DNA from: Flagellimonas sediminis | Lineage (GTDB): Bacteria > Bacteroidota > Bacteroidia > Flavobacteriales > Flavobacteriaceae | NCBI RefSeq assembly: GCF_010500845.1 | Contig: NZ_JAAAMI010000001.1 | Span: 620,001 to 684,000 of the forward strand | Reading direction: 5' to 3' | Length of the DNA stretch: 64,000 bases | Shown here: in pieces, positions 18,336 through 27,659 of the stretch | Numbering within the stretch: the first letter of the stretch is position 1 | Layout: every line of letters begins with the position of its first letter | Position numbers and translations under genes: made by a program | Notes under the pieces: model-generated | What the model saw: only the letters and a program-made list of their open reading frames with translations | What the model was told of the DNA's origin: nothing | Database searches by the model: none

Positions 18336-18367
18336 AAAAAAGCCCTCAGAAACGAGGGCTTTTTTTT
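18336..18367. terminator. Bidirectional terminator between hflX and the DUF3078 gene
   Basis: A stem of AGCCCTC with GAGGGCT and a six-base loop is flanked by an A-run on the left and a T-run on the right, so it can stop transcription from both sides. It lies 15 bases after the DUF3078 stop codon and 220 bases after hflX. Confidence 0.88.
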
Positions 18368-18381
18368 ATTTTCCAATGTTC

Positions 18382-19314
18382 TTAGAACTTATAGCTTAAC
18401 CCTAGGGTCCAATACGTTTGCAGTTCGTTGTCAATGGTGTCGAAAGTTGCAGTCGGATCAGGTGTTGGGGCACGGTTCACAATATAGTTCAGGGTCTCTT
18501 GTTTGTTGTTTCGCAGACCAAAATCAAAACCAACGCCTATCATCTTCCATAAAGTGTAGGAGAACGAGTTGGTCCAGGTCCAGTTGCTCAGATCACTGCT
18601 CTTGTAGCTCTGGAACATGGACAGGTTACTTTTAAAACTCACGGCACCGATTTGTTTGGTATAGTCCGCCACGATCTTGGCTCCCATGGAGGATTCGAAA
18701 ATGGTATCCTCCTTACTGAACACAAAATTGTAGTTGAGCGGGTGGATTACCACGATCAAATCAGGAATCGGGGTCCACGTGGCACCCACACCAAGATCAA
18801 GATATCCAGGGTCGTTAAAATTGCTCAATAGGGTAGTCCTGTATTCTGTTAGGGCGGATATGGCCAAATGCTCACTCAATTTTCTACCGTACAAGGATGA
18901 AATATTGAAGACATCCGTTGCCTGACGGAAACTATCATCATCATTCGGATCGTCCTTGTCATCCAACTTTACCCAGGCCAAGTTCACGTTGGCGGCATTT
19001 CTCCAAAAGAATTTTTCTTCTTGAAGGTTGGCAAAGGCATTCACGGTAAACCCAATGTTCCCGGATGAGTTGTTCGGGATTCCTTGGGCAAACCAGTTAT
19101 TGAATTGGGAAAGGCTTCCGCCAATGGTCCCAAATGCACCAATTTTCCAACCCGGAAGGGCATCCAGTTGGGCCTGCAGTGCATTTACGCGTCCTTGTAT
19201 AGCGGCAATGGAATCTTTCTTGGGGGCGATCTGGGCCTTCAGTTCTTCCGCGGTCTGTGCCGAAGCGACTACCAGCACGAATGAGGCCATAGCGGTCAAT
19301 AATAATTTTTTCAT
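18382..19314 (-). CDS. DUF3078 family outer membrane protein
   Basis: The 310-residue product starts with a cleavable signal (MKKLLLTAMASFVLVVASAQ) and a short coiled stretch (AAIQGRVNALQAQLDAL). Beta-strand-rich sequence follows, with alternating hydrophobic residues and a C-terminal LGLSYKF ending in Phe, typical of an outer membrane beta-barrel. It matches DUF3078, of unknown function. It stands alone, with a candidate -7 box (TACTTTTG on the minus strand, 19340-19347) upstream. Confidence 0.88.
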   Translation of the reverse strand: MKKLLLTAMASFVLVVASAQTAEELKAQIAPKKDSIAAIQGRVNALQAQLDALPGWKIGAFGTIGGSLSQFNNWFAQGIPNNSSGNIGFTVNAFANLQEEKFFWRNAANVNLAWVKLDDKDDPNDDDSFRQATDVFNISSLYGRKLSEHLAISALTEYRTTLLSNFNDPGYLDLGVGATWTPIPDLIVVIHPLNYNFVFSKEDTIFESSMGAKIVADYTKQIGAVSFKSNLSMFQSYKSSDLSNWTWTNSFSYTLWKMIGVGFDFGLRNNKQETLNYIVNRAPTPDPTATFDTIDNELQTYWTLGLSYKF

Positions 19315-19339
19315 AGTATGGAGTTTACTGTTTAGACCT

Positions 19340-19347
19340 CAAAAGTA
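19340..19347 (-). promoter_or_regulatory. Candidate -7 promoter box for the DUF3078 gene
   Basis: On the minus strand this reads TACTTTTG, a match to the TAnnTTTG consensus, 25 bases before the start codon. A -33 element is not evident. Confidence 0.35.
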
Positions 19348-19507
19348 AGAAATGTCACATTTTTAATTCGATTTCTTTCAGCAAAGGAGGGTGTATTGGA
19401 AATCGCCCTCCATCCATCAATCCAAAAGGGGTATAGGTAAGATCTTCTCTTCCAATTCCATGTTAATAGTACATCTTGTTGTGCCTTAATATCAAAAATT
19501 CAGAAAA

Positions 19508-21076
19508 ATGAAAATTAGAAAACTTTTATGGGGTGCCCTGGCCGTAACCGTATTATGGTCTTGTGACCCCAACGAGCCTGTATCAACCTATGTAAATACC
19601 GCCCCGGTGGTCAAGGACCACAGCTTCAGTGTCAAGGAAGACATTTCAGACACTCAGATTGTTGGCACTGTAACCGCCAAAGATGAGGTGGACCATGACA
19701 AAATCACCTTTAGCATCCGCTCCAATGATGATGACCTTTTCGAGATCTCGCCTTCGGGTAATTTGAGCTTGGCCCCAGGGAAACACCTCGATTTTGAGAC
19801 TGCCGAAGAACATACCATTACCATTATGGCCCATGATGGCATTGTGGGACGCTATGCCAAAGTTACCATAGCCGTGGAAGATGTGGAGCCAGAACCGGAT
19901 TCCCCTACCATTACCCTGAACAAGGAATCTCTGGAGCTCTATACCATGGATACCGAAACCCTAACGGCCACCGTGACCAATGCAGAAGGTCTTGAGATTG
20001 TCTGGACCTCGGACAATGAGGAAGTGGCCACCGTGGACGAAAACGGCACAGTAACCGCTTCGGGATCGGGCACCGCTAACATCACGGCCAAGTTAGGCAA
20101 GACCGCGACTACCTGTACCGTAAGCGTAATTCCCAATGTGTATGTCTCCAGTTTTATTATCAACGACTTGGGGTTTAAGGTAGCAACCCTATGGAAGAAT
20201 GGAATTGCCCAGGAACTGTCCGATGGAACCAGCGATGCAGAAGCCAGATCAATCTTTGTGGACGGGGCCAATGTGTATGTTGCCGGATATGTTAAAAATG
20301 CCAACGACAAATATGTAGCCACCCTTTGGAAAAATGGGGTGGCCCAAGAACTTACAGGGCCTAATAGTTCTGCTGTTGCATGGGATGTATCCGTACAAGG
20401 TGATGATGTGTTCGTGGCAGGACAAACTTGGAATTACGATACTGGTTATTGGATGGTGGTTCTTTGGAAGAACGGGGTTCCCACTATTCTCACCGATGGG
20501 AGCAGCCATGCCGAAGCACTTTCCTTATTTGTTGATGGAGAAGATGTATATGTATCTGGATACATAAATAAAACAACCCATATTTTGGGTATGGTCTGGA
20601 AGAATGGATTTCCCATTGAGTTTCCCTTGGCCAATAAGAGCACTAGGATAAACTCGGTATATGTGGAAGGCTCCAATGTATATGGTGCCGGATTTATGTC
20701 GAATATCGGTGAAGAGGTATATGCGGCGACCCTTTGGAAAAATGGGGTGCTACAGGAACTGTCCAATGGAAGTAAAAATTGCAATGCAATCTCAGTGGTT
20801 GCAGATAGTTCCGATGTCTATGTATGTGGCTATCAAAGCAATGCCAGTGATACCCCTGTGGCCATGCTTTGGAAAAACGGAGTCCCCACCGAGCTTTGGG
20901 ATGGGACCGTATATTCGATTGCAACCTCTTTGAATTTGGATGGAGAAGATGTTTACATAGCTGGGTATACACGACATTCCGATCAAGACTATGATTTTAT
21001 CATATGGAAAAATGAGGTTCCCACCAAACTTGCAACCCATGTTTATGGTTATTTGAGAGATATTTTTGTCAAATAA
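19508..21076 (+). CDS. Surface lipoprotein: cadherin-like + BIG2 + seven WKNG repeats
   Basis: This 522-residue protein starts with a signal and lipobox (TVLWSCDP, Cys19). A cadherin-like Ig domain covers about residues 30-125 and a BIG2 domain about 130-205 (VDENGTVTASGSGTANITA). From about residue 209 to the end come seven repeats of about 45 residues, each with a VYVAGY-like strand, WKNG and a strand like IFVDG. Seven complete repeats suggest a seven-bladed beta-propeller on an Ig stalk, facing outward. It has a paralogue directly downstream. Ligand or activity is unknown. Confidence 0.85.
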   Translation: MKIRKLLWGALAVTVLWSCDPNEPVSTYVNTAPVVKDHSFSVKEDISDTQIVGTVTAKDEVDHDKITFSIRSNDDDLFEISPSGNLSLAPGKHLDFETAEEHTITIMAHDGIVGRYAKVTIAVEDVEPEPDSPTITLNKESLELYTMDTETLTATVTNAEGLEIVWTSDNEEVATVDENGTVTASGSGTANITAKLGKTATTCTVSVIPNVYVSSFIINDLGFKVATLWKNGIAQELSDGTSDAEARSIFVDGANVYVAGYVKNANDKYVATLWKNGVAQELTGPNSSAVAWDVSVQGDDVFVAGQTWNYDTGYWMVVLWKNGVPTILTDGSSHAEALSLFVDGEDVYVSGYINKTTHILGMVWKNGFPIEFPLANKSTRINSVYVEGSNVYGAGFMSNIGEEVYAATLWKNGVLQELSNGSKNCNAISVVADSSDVYVCGYQSNASDTPVAMLWKNGVPTELWDGTVYSIATSLNLDGEDVYIAGYTRHSDQDYDFIIWKNEVPTKLATHVYGYLRDIFVK

Positions 21077-21101
21077 TCCCATCCATTTCCTTGTTTCCTA
21101 T

Positions 21102-21130
21102 AAGGCCCTCAATTTATGGGGGCTTTTTTT
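21102..21130 (+). terminator. Probable terminator after the first WKNG gene
   Basis: An imperfect GC-rich stem (AAGGCCCTC with GGGGGCTT, one mismatch) is followed by seven T. It lies about 25 bases after the stop codon and suggests that the two paralogues have separate transcripts. Confidence 0.6.
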
Positions 21131-21241
21131 ATGGCCCATATATCCAATTTACCCATTTATCAAGTCACAATAGGCACACACCAATTGACCTCCACTTTTG
21201 GGTACATAATGTCCTTTCTTGTACCCTTAAAAACGGTAATC

Positions 21242-22756
21242 ATGAAAAGAAAAGAAATATTTGCAAAAGTGCTGTTCTTGTTGACAGTATCCATTATTAT
21301 TTGGTCATGTGGAAAGGATGATGATCCTGTGCCCCAAACCTCTCCACCGACCATCACTAATTTTGTGCCTGCCTCTGGGCCAGTAGGCTCCCAAGTTACC
21401 CTTAATGGAAATCATTTTAATGCTTCCCCCGCAGAGAACTTGGTAAAATTTGGCAATGTCATGGCAGAGGTTGCCATTGCTAGCAGTACAAAAATTATCG
21501 TTACGGTTCCTGAAGGGGCCATTTCAGGGAAAATAAGTGTAACCGTGGATGGGGAAACCGCCACAAGCGACTCAGACTTTACGGTTACCACTGCCATTAC
21601 CCTCGATAAAAATTCGTTGAACCTGTTCACTTTGGACGAAGCGGTCTTGAATGCATCGGTAAGTGAAGCCAATTTGGCGATTACTTGGAGTTCCGATAAT
21701 GAAAATGTGGCCACAGTGGATGAAAATGGCAACGTGACCGCCACTGGGTCGGGTACCGCTACCATCACAGCCGCTGTTGAAGGCGATGAAGCCATTTGTA
21801 CCGTAACGGTGAATCCCAATGTGTATGTGGCAGGGTTCACGACCAACTCAGACAAGGTTTCTTCAGCTGCCTACTGGAAAAATGGTGAGGAGCAGCAACT
21901 AACACTGAATGCCAATTCATCTGCTGCAAGGGCCATTTTTGTGGATGGTTCGGATGTATACCTAACTGGAAGCACGGCGAATGATGATTTTATATACTTG
22001 CCCATAATTTGGAAGAATGGCAACACTGAAGACTTGGCCAGTGGACTTTTCAACTCCTTTCCATCATCTATATATATCGATGGACAAGATGTATTTGTGG
22101 CAGGGTATATCGATTCTGGGACGAGCACCATGGCGACCTTATGGACCAACGGAGGTTTTGAGGCTCTGACCGACGGCAGTGCCGATTCGGCAGCCCTTTC
22201 TGTATTTGTTTCTGGAGGGGATGTATATGTAGCAGGATATATTAATAATGCCAACGATCTGCCGGTAGTGACCCTTTGGAAAAATGGAGTCGTACAAAAT
22301 TTAGCGGGCCAACTCCCAAGATCCGTTGCTAATTCAGTATATGTGGAAGGCAATGATGTGTATTTGGGAGGTAGTTACAAGAATGCAAACAACATTTCTG
22401 TAGCGGCTATTTGGAAAAATGGGGAGCTTCAAGAACTTTCCAATGGACTGAACCATACAGAGATCGTATCCTTGACCGTCCATAATGGGGATGTGTATGC
22501 CGCAGGGAACACGATCAACGCCAACGATCTTTCCGTAGCCACCCTATGGAAAAATACTACTTCCCAGCTCCTCGGTGATGGAACCACTTCATCAAGAGCC
22601 TTTAGCATCTATTTGGATGGTGTTGATATTTATGTTGCAGGGGACGTTAAAAATGCAAACAACATTAACGTTGCTACCATCTGGAAAAACAATTCGCCAC
22701 AAGAACTATCCGATGGAACCAAAATTGCAGTGGCCCGTGGAATATTCGTAAAATAA
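21242..22756 (+). CDS. Surface lipoprotein: IPT/TIG + BIG2 + seven WKNG repeats
   Basis: This 504-residue protein is a paralogue of the preceding one. The signal and lipobox (IIIWSCGKD) follow a start at the ATG 21242; an upstream start at 21116 would add 42 residues before the signal and cross the terminator. An IPT/TIG-type Ig domain (about 33-115) replaces the cadherin-like domain, followed by BIG2 (about 118-190) and seven WKNG-type repeats (about 192-504), the last ending IFVK as in the first protein. The swapped N-terminal domain shows that the repeat region is the conserved functional part. Confidence 0.85.
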   Translation: MKRKEIFAKVLFLLTVSIIIWSCGKDDDPVPQTSPPTITNFVPASGPVGSQVTLNGNHFNASPAENLVKFGNVMAEVAIASSTKIIVTVPEGAISGKISVTVDGETATSDSDFTVTTAITLDKNSLNLFTLDEAVLNASVSEANLAITWSSDNENVATVDENGNVTATGSGTATITAAVEGDEAICTVTVNPNVYVAGFTTNSDKVSSAAYWKNGEEQQLTLNANSSAARAIFVDGSDVYLTGSTANDDFIYLPIIWKNGNTEDLASGLFNSFPSSIYIDGQDVFVAGYIDSGTSTMATLWTNGGFEALTDGSADSAALSVFVSGGDVYVAGYINNANDLPVVTLWKNGVVQNLAGQLPRSVANSVYVEGNDVYLGGSYKNANNISVAAIWKNGELQELSNGLNHTEIVSLTVHNGDVYAAGNTINANDLSVATLWKNTTSQLLGDGTTSSRAFSIYLDGVDIYVAGDVKNANNINVATIWKNNSPQELSDGTKIAVARGIFVK

Positions 22757-22783
22757 ATTGAAGTTCAAAACCCGCCTAAAGGG

Positions 22784-22810
22784 GCCCTGCAGTACTGCGG
22801 GGCTTTTTTT
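22784..22810 (+). terminator. Intrinsic terminator after the second WKNG gene
   Basis: The stem GCCCTGC with GCGGGGC (one G-U pair) and the loop AGTACT are followed by seven T, 27 bases after the stop codon. Confidence 0.88.
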
Positions 22811-22955
22811 GTTCATGATTTCTGCAAGAGGCAAGTAATCAGAAGGTCATATACCAGTGATCAGATTCGGATACCGGTAGTCGGCGTCCGAGCTCAGATA
22901 TATACAATGCTTAAGCGCCATTCTTATGGAAAGTAGTAGCTTAGCATTACACCCA

Positions 22956-23669
22956 TCATACTTTTTTGATTTCTTCATCGGATAGTAAGTCTTCGTTGCG
23001 CATGCGCAAGAATACCTGCGCTGTGGTCACCACATCCAGTTCGCAATAGGTAATGACTCGATCTAGGTCATTCTCTTCGTAGAATACATCTTTTACCATA
23101 CTGCCATCCATGTCTTCTTTGGGTGAAGGGATGCCCAGCACATGGGCCAAAAGCTTGAGGGAGGTATAATGCTTGAAATCCCCGAACTTCCAAAGTTCCA
23201 TGGTGTCCAAATGGGGTACTTCCCAAGGTTTTTTTCCAAAAAGGTCCAATTTATAGGGCAAGTTGAGCCCGTTGATGACCATTCTCCGGGCAATGTAGGG
23301 GAAATCGAATTCCTTGCCGTTATGGGCACAGAGCAGGTGTTTGGTCTGGCTAAAATGGTCCTTGAGCAGTTGTTTGAATTGCCTCAGGATGTGGATTTCC
23401 TCCCCGTGGAAAGAGGTGACCCGAAAATTGCGCTGTTCCCCTTTCATGCTAAAATATCCCACCGAAATGCAAATAATTTTGCCGAACTCGGCCCAAATGC
23501 CCGCCCGTTCATAAAAATCCTCGGCAGTGATTTCGTCCTTACGTTGGTACTGCGATTTTTGTTCCCAAAGCGTTTGGGAAGTTTCATCCAAATCGGAAAA
23601 ATGTTGTTTTTGGGGTACGGTCTCAATATCCAAAAAGAGGATATGCTCCAGGTTAAGTTTATAAAGCAT
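22956..23669 (-). CDS. Predicted 3'-5' exonuclease, DnaQ/PolB-like
   Basis: The 237-residue protein carries DEDDy-type exonuclease motifs: LFLDIETVP (Asp14, Glu16), AHNGKEFDFPYIARR, and YCELDVVTTAQVF with the catalytic Tyr/Asp. It resembles the exonuclease part of family B polymerases, standing alone without a polymerase domain. It would trim single-stranded nucleic acid ends; its cellular role is not known. It ends a leftward group of ogt, CNNM and serine hydrolase genes downstream of the haem operon, nine bases after ogt. Confidence 0.88.
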   Translation of the reverse strand: MLYKLNLEHILFLDIETVPQKQHFSDLDETSQTLWEQKSQYQRKDEITAEDFYERAGIWAEFGKIICISVGYFSMKGEQRNFRVTSFHGEEIHILRQFKQLLKDHFSQTKHLLCAHNGKEFDFPYIARRMVINGLNLPYKLDLFGKKPWEVPHLDTMELWKFGDFKHYTSLKLLAHVLGIPSPKEDMDGSMVKDVFYEENDLDRVITYCELDVVTTAQVFLRMRNEDLLSDEEIKKV

Positions 23670-23678
23670 GGCAAAAAT

Positions 23679-24149
23679 TTAAAAAAGAGCGGTCTGCTTT
23701 GCAGGGCTCTCGTGTTCCAATAACCATTTTTTTCTATGCAGTCCGCCCGCATAGCCTGTGAGGTCTCCGTTGGTTCCGATTACGCGATGGCAGGGTACTA
23801 CGATCCAAAGTGGATTTTTGCCATTGGCTGAGGCTACTGCACGAATGGCCTTTACATCGCCCAATCTTTTGGAAAGGTCTAAATAAGAAATGGTTTTTCC
23901 AAATGGAATTTCGAGCAGGGCATCCCAAACTCTCTTTTGGAACTCGGTGCCGGAAGGATTCAGTTTGAAGGTAAAATCAGTCCGGTTACCATCAAAATAT
24001 TCCTTGAGTTGCGATATGGCGTCTGCTAAAACGACAGGAATTGTACCAATTGGTTTTTTATCATCTAAAACCGTGATGGATGTCACTCCATTTTCATCGC
24101 CTTTGAACTCTGCAATTCCGATAGGAGTTTGTAAATAAGCAGTTTCCAT
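23679..24149 (-). CDS. ogt: Methylated-DNA-[protein]-cysteine S-methyltransferase
   Basis: This suicide repair protein transfers the methyl group from O6-methylguanine in DNA to its own cysteine. The acceptor is Cys120 in VVPCHRVIGTNG; the helix-turn-helix region RAVASANGKNP precedes it. The 156-residue length fits Ogt/MGMT without the Ada regulatory domain. Its ATG overlaps the stop codon of the CNNM gene by one base (TAATG), indicating translational coupling. Confidence 0.95.
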   Translation of the reverse strand: METAYLQTPIGIAEFKGDENGVTSITVLDDKKPIGTIPVVLADAISQLKEYFDGNRTDFTFKLNPSGTEFQKRVWDALLEIPFGKTISYLDLSKRLGDVKAIRAVASANGKNPLWIVVPCHRVIGTNGDLTGYAGGLHRKKWLLEHESPAKQTALF

Positions 24150-25270
24150 TACTCTACTTCACTTTCATCTTCAATGATTCCTAAACGCTGTGCGCGTTGG
24201 TGCCAGTTCTTTCTAGCCAAGGATTGAAGGTCTTCCACATTGTCACTTTCATCCATGATTTCCAGTCCGAGCAAGGTTTCAATGACATCTTCCATGGTAA
24301 CCAATCCACTTACGGAACCGTACTCATCGACCACCAAGGAAACATGTTCACGTTGCTTTACAAACTTGTCAAAAAGTTCGGGAATGGGTTTGGTTCGGTT
24401 GGTCACCAGCATTTCCCTTTTCAATTCGGAAAGGGTTTTGGAACCTTTTTTATTGATGATGGCTTCCAACAGTTCATCTTTCAGAAAAAAGCCAGTAATG
24501 TTGTCCATCCGATCTTTGTAAAGTGGAATTCGCGAAAAGCGTAGGGGCCGGTTGGCATCAAAAAATTCTTTGATTGTCATGTCCTCTGAGGCAATTTTCA
24601 TGACGGTTCTGGGAGTCATTACATCTTTGGCCAATATTTCATCAAACTTCAACAGGTTTTTGATGACCTTGGATTCCGATTCGTGGAACACACCTTCTTT
24701 GTGGGCTATGTCCGTCATTGCCGTAAAATCTTCCCTACTCAATACACTGCCGTGATGCCCTTTTTTACCAATCAGTTTAGTGAACAACTGTAATAGCCAT
24801 AAAAGTCCGGTCCATTTTAGGAAAAAAACCATTATAGTCAAGGATTTGGCCGTAAAGTTTGCCAGTTGTTTCCAATAAGTGGCCCCAATGGTCTTTGGAA
24901 TGATTTCGGAGGCCACTAGGATCAAAATCGTCATAAGGGTGGACACAATACCCACCATGAGATCTTCCGTGAGCCTGAAGCTCAAAATGGAACGTTCCGT
25001 GGTCCCATACATTTCCGCATAGGCAACCTTTGCCTGTACCCCGACCAAAATGGCACCCACGGTGTGGGCAACGGTGTTCAGGGTAAGGATGGCGATCAAG
25101 GGTTTGTCCACATCCTTTTTAAGAGATTCCAAAGTAGCTGCATATTCCTTGCCTTCCTGCTTTTTTAGATTGAGGAATGTTGGTGTGATACTCAACAATA
25201 CCGCTTCCAGGATAGAGCAGAGAAAGGAGAAGAAAATGGAAATAAGGGCGTAAAATATTAGTAGTCCCAT
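24149..25270 (-). CDS. CNNM/CBS domain membrane protein
   Basis: The 373-residue protein has an N-terminal CNNM domain of about four membrane segments (starting MGLLIFYALISIFFSFLCS) and a CBS pair (about 205-340, with DVMTPRTVMKI and VDEYGSVSGLVTMEDVIE). The family is linked to magnesium or cation export and regulation, often annotated as hemolysin or CorC. The C-terminal transporter-associated domain of full CorC/HlyC proteins is absent, so it is a short form. Confidence 0.9.
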   Translation of the reverse strand: MGLLIFYALISIFFSFLCSILEAVLLSITPTFLNLKKQEGKEYAATLESLKKDVDKPLIAILTLNTVAHTVGAILVGVQAKVAYAEMYGTTERSILSFRLTEDLMVGIVSTLMTILILVASEIIPKTIGATYWKQLANFTAKSLTIMVFFLKWTGLLWLLQLFTKLIGKKGHHGSVLSREDFTAMTDIAHKEGVFHESESKVIKNLLKFDEILAKDVMTPRTVMKIASEDMTIKEFFDANRPLRFSRIPLYKDRMDNITGFFLKDELLEAIINKKGSKTLSELKREMLVTNRTKPIPELFDKFVKQREHVSLVVDEYGSVSGLVTMEDVIETLLGLEIMDESDNVEDLQSLARKNWHQRAQRLGIIEDESEVE

Positions 25271-25306
25271 AGGCTAGATCTTGAATGGCAAGATAGCGAA
25301 ACGGAA

Positions 25307-26611
25307 CTAATTTTTAACGCTGTTGTCCAAGGCTTTATAAAAAACATCCATTAGGGCCGTCCTGATGTTCAGATCGTAAAGGGCACGATGTTCGCGTGTG
25401 GGGTACACCCTGTTGGACAAGAAGATAAAGGTGAGGTGCTTTTCAGGGTCGGCCCAAACAAAAGTTCCTGTAAAACCTGAGTGACCAAAACTATCTGCGC
25501 TGGCCAAAGGGGAGGGGTAGGCTTCTTCCAAAGGAAGCTCGGCATTTTTCAACAAAGGTTTGTCAAAACCAAGTCCACGGCGGTTTTCGTTTTCAGGATA
25601 TTGCACTTTGGCAAATTCTTTTACCGTTTTCTGGGAGATGAGTTGTTTGCCATCCACATTGCCATAATGCTGATAGAACAACATAAGCTTGGCCAGATCA
25701 TCCGCCGTTCCGAAGAGCCCCGCGTTGCCGGAAACCCCACCGAACAGCGAAGCATTTTCATCATGAACCCAACCTTTCACCAAGGTTTTGCGGTATAACG
25801 TATCAATTTCCGTGGGAACGATTGCATTCACAAAATGCTTGGTGCTGGGCAAATATCCCAAGGTATGGCAGCCCAACGGTTGATAAAAATTATCGTTGAG
25901 GTACGTTTGATAATCCGTTTGGGTGATTTGCTCGATCAACCTAGGAAATATCAAAAAAGTAAGGCCGGAGTAGTTATACTTTTTTTCTTCGGATACCTTG
26001 GAGCGATTAATGATTCGGTCTATTTTACGCTCAAATCGGTCGTTGACGAAAAGGTCATCGTATGCCTGTTTTTGGAATTTTTTACCAGATCCGTGATGGA
26101 TAAATCGTTTTTTGAGTTTCCCGTTCCGCATCACTTTCTGTAAAAAAACGATATAAGGAACGAGCCCCGCTTGGTGGGCCAGGATTTCACGTAATGTCAA
26201 ATCCTTTTTGTCCTTTTGATGCCTCCAAGGTTCCCAGTAGGTGCTGAAAGGAACATCCAAATCGAGTTTGCCCTCATCCATCAATTTCATCAAGGCGGGC
26301 AAGGGACCTGAAATCTTGGTTACCGAAGCCAGATCGTAAAGGTCGTTCAGTTTTACGGGCTCGATGCGATCATAGGTATGGTATCCGTAGGCTTTGTGAA
26401 AAATGACGGTATCGTTGATGGCGACCAACAATTGGGCCCCAGGAAATGCCAAGCTGTCGATACCCATGTTCATAATGGAATCCACTTTTTGGTCGATGTA
26501 GGCTTCATCCAATCCTAAAGATGCTGGAAGGGCGTGGATAAGTTCTCGTTGGGAAAATCCACTGTTGGTCATCAAAATGATGAGCAATAATGATACAAAA
26601 CTTCTTTTCAT
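25307..26611 (-). CDS. Exported serine hydrolase, beta-lactamase/penicillin-binding fold
   Basis: The 434-residue protein starts with a cleavable signal (MKRSFVSLLLIILMTNSGFS) from the ATG at 26611; a start at 26656 would extend into hemB. It has the class C/AmpH-type motifs SVTK (Ser96, Lys99), YSG (Tyr214) in place of YxN, and HSGFTG (His377). It may act on peptidoglycan peptides or small esters in the periplasm; real beta-lactamase action is not implied. It follows hemB by 13 bases. Confidence 0.88.
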   Translation of the reverse strand: MKRSFVSLLLIILMTNSGFSQRELIHALPASLGLDEAYIDQKVDSIMNMGIDSLAFPGAQLLVAINDTVIFHKAYGYHTYDRIEPVKLNDLYDLASVTKISGPLPALMKLMDEGKLDLDVPFSTYWEPWRHQKDKKDLTLREILAHQAGLVPYIVFLQKVMRNGKLKKRFIHHGSGKKFQKQAYDDLFVNDRFERKIDRIINRSKVSEEKKYNYSGLTFLIFPRLIEQITQTDYQTYLNDNFYQPLGCHTLGYLPSTKHFVNAIVPTEIDTLYRKTLVKGWVHDENASLFGGVSGNAGLFGTADDLAKLMLFYQHYGNVDGKQLISQKTVKEFAKVQYPENENRRGLGFDKPLLKNAELPLEEAYPSPLASADSFGHSGFTGTFVWADPEKHLTFIFLSNRVYPTREHRALYDLNIRTALMDVFYKALDNSVKN

Positions 26612-26624
26612 GCTTCTGGCAGCT

Positions 26625-27614
26625 TTAACCCAAAGTACGGATAAAATCCTTGGCAAAATAGCTGGCTATGATATTGGCCCCGGCTCTTTTGATGGCGGTC
26701 AATTGTTCCAACATCACGGCATCGTGGTCCAACCAACCTTTTTCGGCGGCCGCCTTCACCATGGCGTATTCCCCGGAAACTTGATAGACGGCAACGGGCA
26801 CATCTACCTCGTTGCGGATTTCGCGAACGATGTCCAAATAGCATAATCCAGGTTTTACCATTACGATATCGGCACCTTCATCAATGTCCAACTGGGTTTC
26901 ACGTATAGCTTCATACCGATTGGCATAATCCATTTGATATGTTTTTTTGTCCTTGGGCACATTTGCCATATCCACAGGAGCGGAATCCAAAGCATCCCGG
27001 AACGGACCATAAAAAGCACTGGCGTATTTAGCGGAATAGGCCATAATGCCCGTATTGATAAAGCCCTCGTCTTCCAAGGCTTCGCGAATAGTGAGGATTC
27101 GTCCGTCCATCATATCACTGGGTGCTACAAAATCGGCTCCTGCTTGTGCATGGGACACACTCATTTCGGACAAAACCTCGGCGGTTTCATCATTTAAGAT
27201 CTGTCCTTCGGCCACAATGCCGTCATGTCCATAGGAAGAAAAGGGATCTAGGGCCACATCGGTCATTACCAACATCTGCGGGCAGGCATTTTTGACGGTT
27301 TTTATGGCACGTTGCATCAAGCCATTTGGGTTGAGTGCTTCGGTTCCTTTGTTGTCCTTCAGTTTGTCATCAACCTTTACAAAAAGCAAAACGGAACACA
27401 ATCCCATTTTCCACAACTCTTTTACTTCTTTTTCCAACTGGTCCAGGCTCAGACGAAAATAGTTGGGCATGGAGGGAATTTCTTCCTTGACGCCTTTGCC
27501 TTCGGTCACGAAAAGGGGAACCAAGAAATCATCAGGTGTGACAACGGTCTCACGGACCAACCTTCGGATGGATTCGGAGGCACGGAGTCTTCGGGTTCGT
27601 ATGAGTGGGTACAT
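26625..27614 (-). CDS. hemB: HemB, porphobilinogen synthase
   Basis: HemB joins two 5-aminolevulinate molecules to porphobilinogen. The 329-residue protein has Schiff-base lysines Lys196 (MAYSAKYAS) and Lys254 (VMVKPGLCY). The metal region reads TDVALDPFSSYGHDG (Asp119, Asp123) without the three cysteines of zinc enzymes, so it belongs to the Mg-type group. It is the last haem gene of the leftward operon, with a candidate -7 box of its own just upstream. Confidence 0.97.
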   Translation of the reverse strand: MYPLIRTRRLRASESIRRLVRETVVTPDDFLVPLFVTEGKGVKEEIPSMPNYFRLSLDQLEKEVKELWKMGLCSVLLFVKVDDKLKDNKGTEALNPNGLMQRAIKTVKNACPQMLVMTDVALDPFSSYGHDGIVAEGQILNDETAEVLSEMSVSHAQAGADFVAPSDMMDGRILTIREALEDEGFINTGIMAYSAKYASAFYGPFRDALDSAPVDMANVPKDKKTYQMDYANRYEAIRETQLDIDEGADIVMVKPGLCYLDIVREIRNEVDVPVAVYQVSGEYAMVKAAAEKGWLDHDAVMLEQLTAIKRAGANIIASYFAKDFIRTLG

Positions 27615-27647
27615 ATCTTGGATTTTTAATTATTATGGGAGTTGGAA

Positions 27648-27655
27648 CAAAACTA
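27648..27655 (-). promoter_or_regulatory. Candidate -7 promoter box for hemB (TAGTTTTG)
   Basis: The minus strand reads TAGTTTTG 33 bases before hemB, in the short gap after hemF. It could give hemB and the following genes extra transcription. No good -33 element is visible. Confidence 0.35.
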
Positions 27656-27659
27656 CATA

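Noticed and set aside
18119..18381. Possible small RNA or small gene between hflX and the DUF3078 gene
   Set aside because: Only the bidirectional terminator is supported; an open frame at 18312-18635 runs through the terminator and antisense to the DUF3078 gene.
19381..19415. GGAGGG...CCCTCC inverted repeat as a terminator or switch
   Set aside because: The six-bp stem has a 14-base loop and no T-run; it is too weak to support.
23142..23723. 193-codon frame on the plus strand
   Set aside because: It is antisense to the DnaQ-like exonuclease and ogt ends and has no recognisable domain.
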